This document shows positions 5,511 through 5,575 of a DNA stretch of 5,575 nt, one piece after another. Source of the DNA: Halomonas halophila (lineage in GTDB: Bacteria > Pseudomonadota > Gammaproteobacteria > Pseudomonadales > Halomonadaceae). The position numbers and the translations under genes are program-made. The stretch is from NCBI GenBank assembly GCA_002433675.1, contig DJIP01000129.1, forward strand, positions 1-5,575, given 5' to 3'. Position 1 is the first letter of the stretch. Each line of letters starts with the position of its first letter. The notes below the pieces were generated by a model. The model worked only from the letters and a program-made list of their open reading frames with translations, did not search any database and had not been told where the DNA came from.

Positions 5511-5575
5511 ATGTCCGACAAGCAGGTGAACAACCTCAACGTCCTGGCCCAGGATGTTCTCGTCACTCCTGAGCA
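5511..5575 (+). CDS. aroF: Class I DAHP synthase (AroF type), first 21 codons, cut by the window edge
   Basis: The visible start, MSDKQVNNLNVLAQDVLVTPE, resembles the N-terminus of class I 3-deoxy-D-arabino-heptulosonate 7-phosphate synthases such as E. coli AroF, in which an LNNVHI-type segment is followed by VLMTPEQLK. These enzymes condense phosphoenolpyruvate and erythrose 4-phosphate in the first step of the shikimate pathway, and this N-terminal arm takes part in aromatic amino acid feedback control. The ATG is preceded by AGGT about 7 bases upstream. About 330 residues would lie beyond the window. The gene diverges from rpoE and shares its control region. With only 21 residues visible, the family is likely but not certain, and the feedback type (Tyr, Phe or Trp) cannot be told. 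Confidence 0.68.
   Translation, partial: MSDKQVNNLNVLAQDVLVTPE

Overview
This window carries the envelope-stress sigma-E (AlgU/RpoE) locus of a GC-rich gammaproteobacterium. All genes except the last are on the minus strand. Read 5' to 3' on that strand, the order is rpoE (sigma-E), rseA (anti-sigma factor, mucA equivalent), rseB (mucB), rseC (mucC), mucD (periplasmic HtrA/DegP-type protease) and the start of lepA (elongation factor 4). This is the Pseudomonas-style algU-mucABCD-lepA order. The GC-rich codon use, acidic proteins and protein details fit a Halomonas-like member of the Oceanospirillales, but the genus is an inference. At the right edge, a plus-strand gene diverges from rpoE; its first 21 codons look like a class I DAHP synthase (AroF type).

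Layout: 1-170 is the lepA 5' end. 171-376 holds the lepA leader, a possible lepA -10 element and a strong hairpin terminator after mucD. 377-1798 is mucD. 1799-1956 is a non-coding gap with at most a weak promoter. 1957-2394 is rseC, which overlaps rseB by 4 bases (ATGA). 2391-3491 is rseB. 3492-3582 holds a 9-bp perfect hairpin. 3583-4323 is rseA. 4324-4606 is an unusually long rpoE-rseA gap with a sigma-E-like promoter. 4607-5209 is rpoE. 5210-5510 is the divergent control region between rpoE and the DAHP synthase gene. 5511-5575 is the start of that gene.

How the genes work together (family knowledge): RseA spans the inner membrane and holds sigma-E inactive on the cytoplasmic side, and RseB binds its periplasmic part and protects it from proteolysis. 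Envelope damage triggers stepwise cleavage of RseA, which frees sigma-E. MucD removes misfolded periplasmic proteins and dampens the response. RseC is a small membrane protein with an accessory role. The site-1 protease gene (degS/algW) is not in this window.

I found no sign of an undescribed system, mobile element, CRISPR array or RNA gene. The points worth a second look are regulatory: two sigma-E-like promoters with identical 16-bp spacers (before rpoE and before rseA), the long rpoE-rseA gap, the rseA-rseB hairpin, a perfect palindrome in the DAHP synthase leader, and an RseB with two cysteines in its sensor domain.
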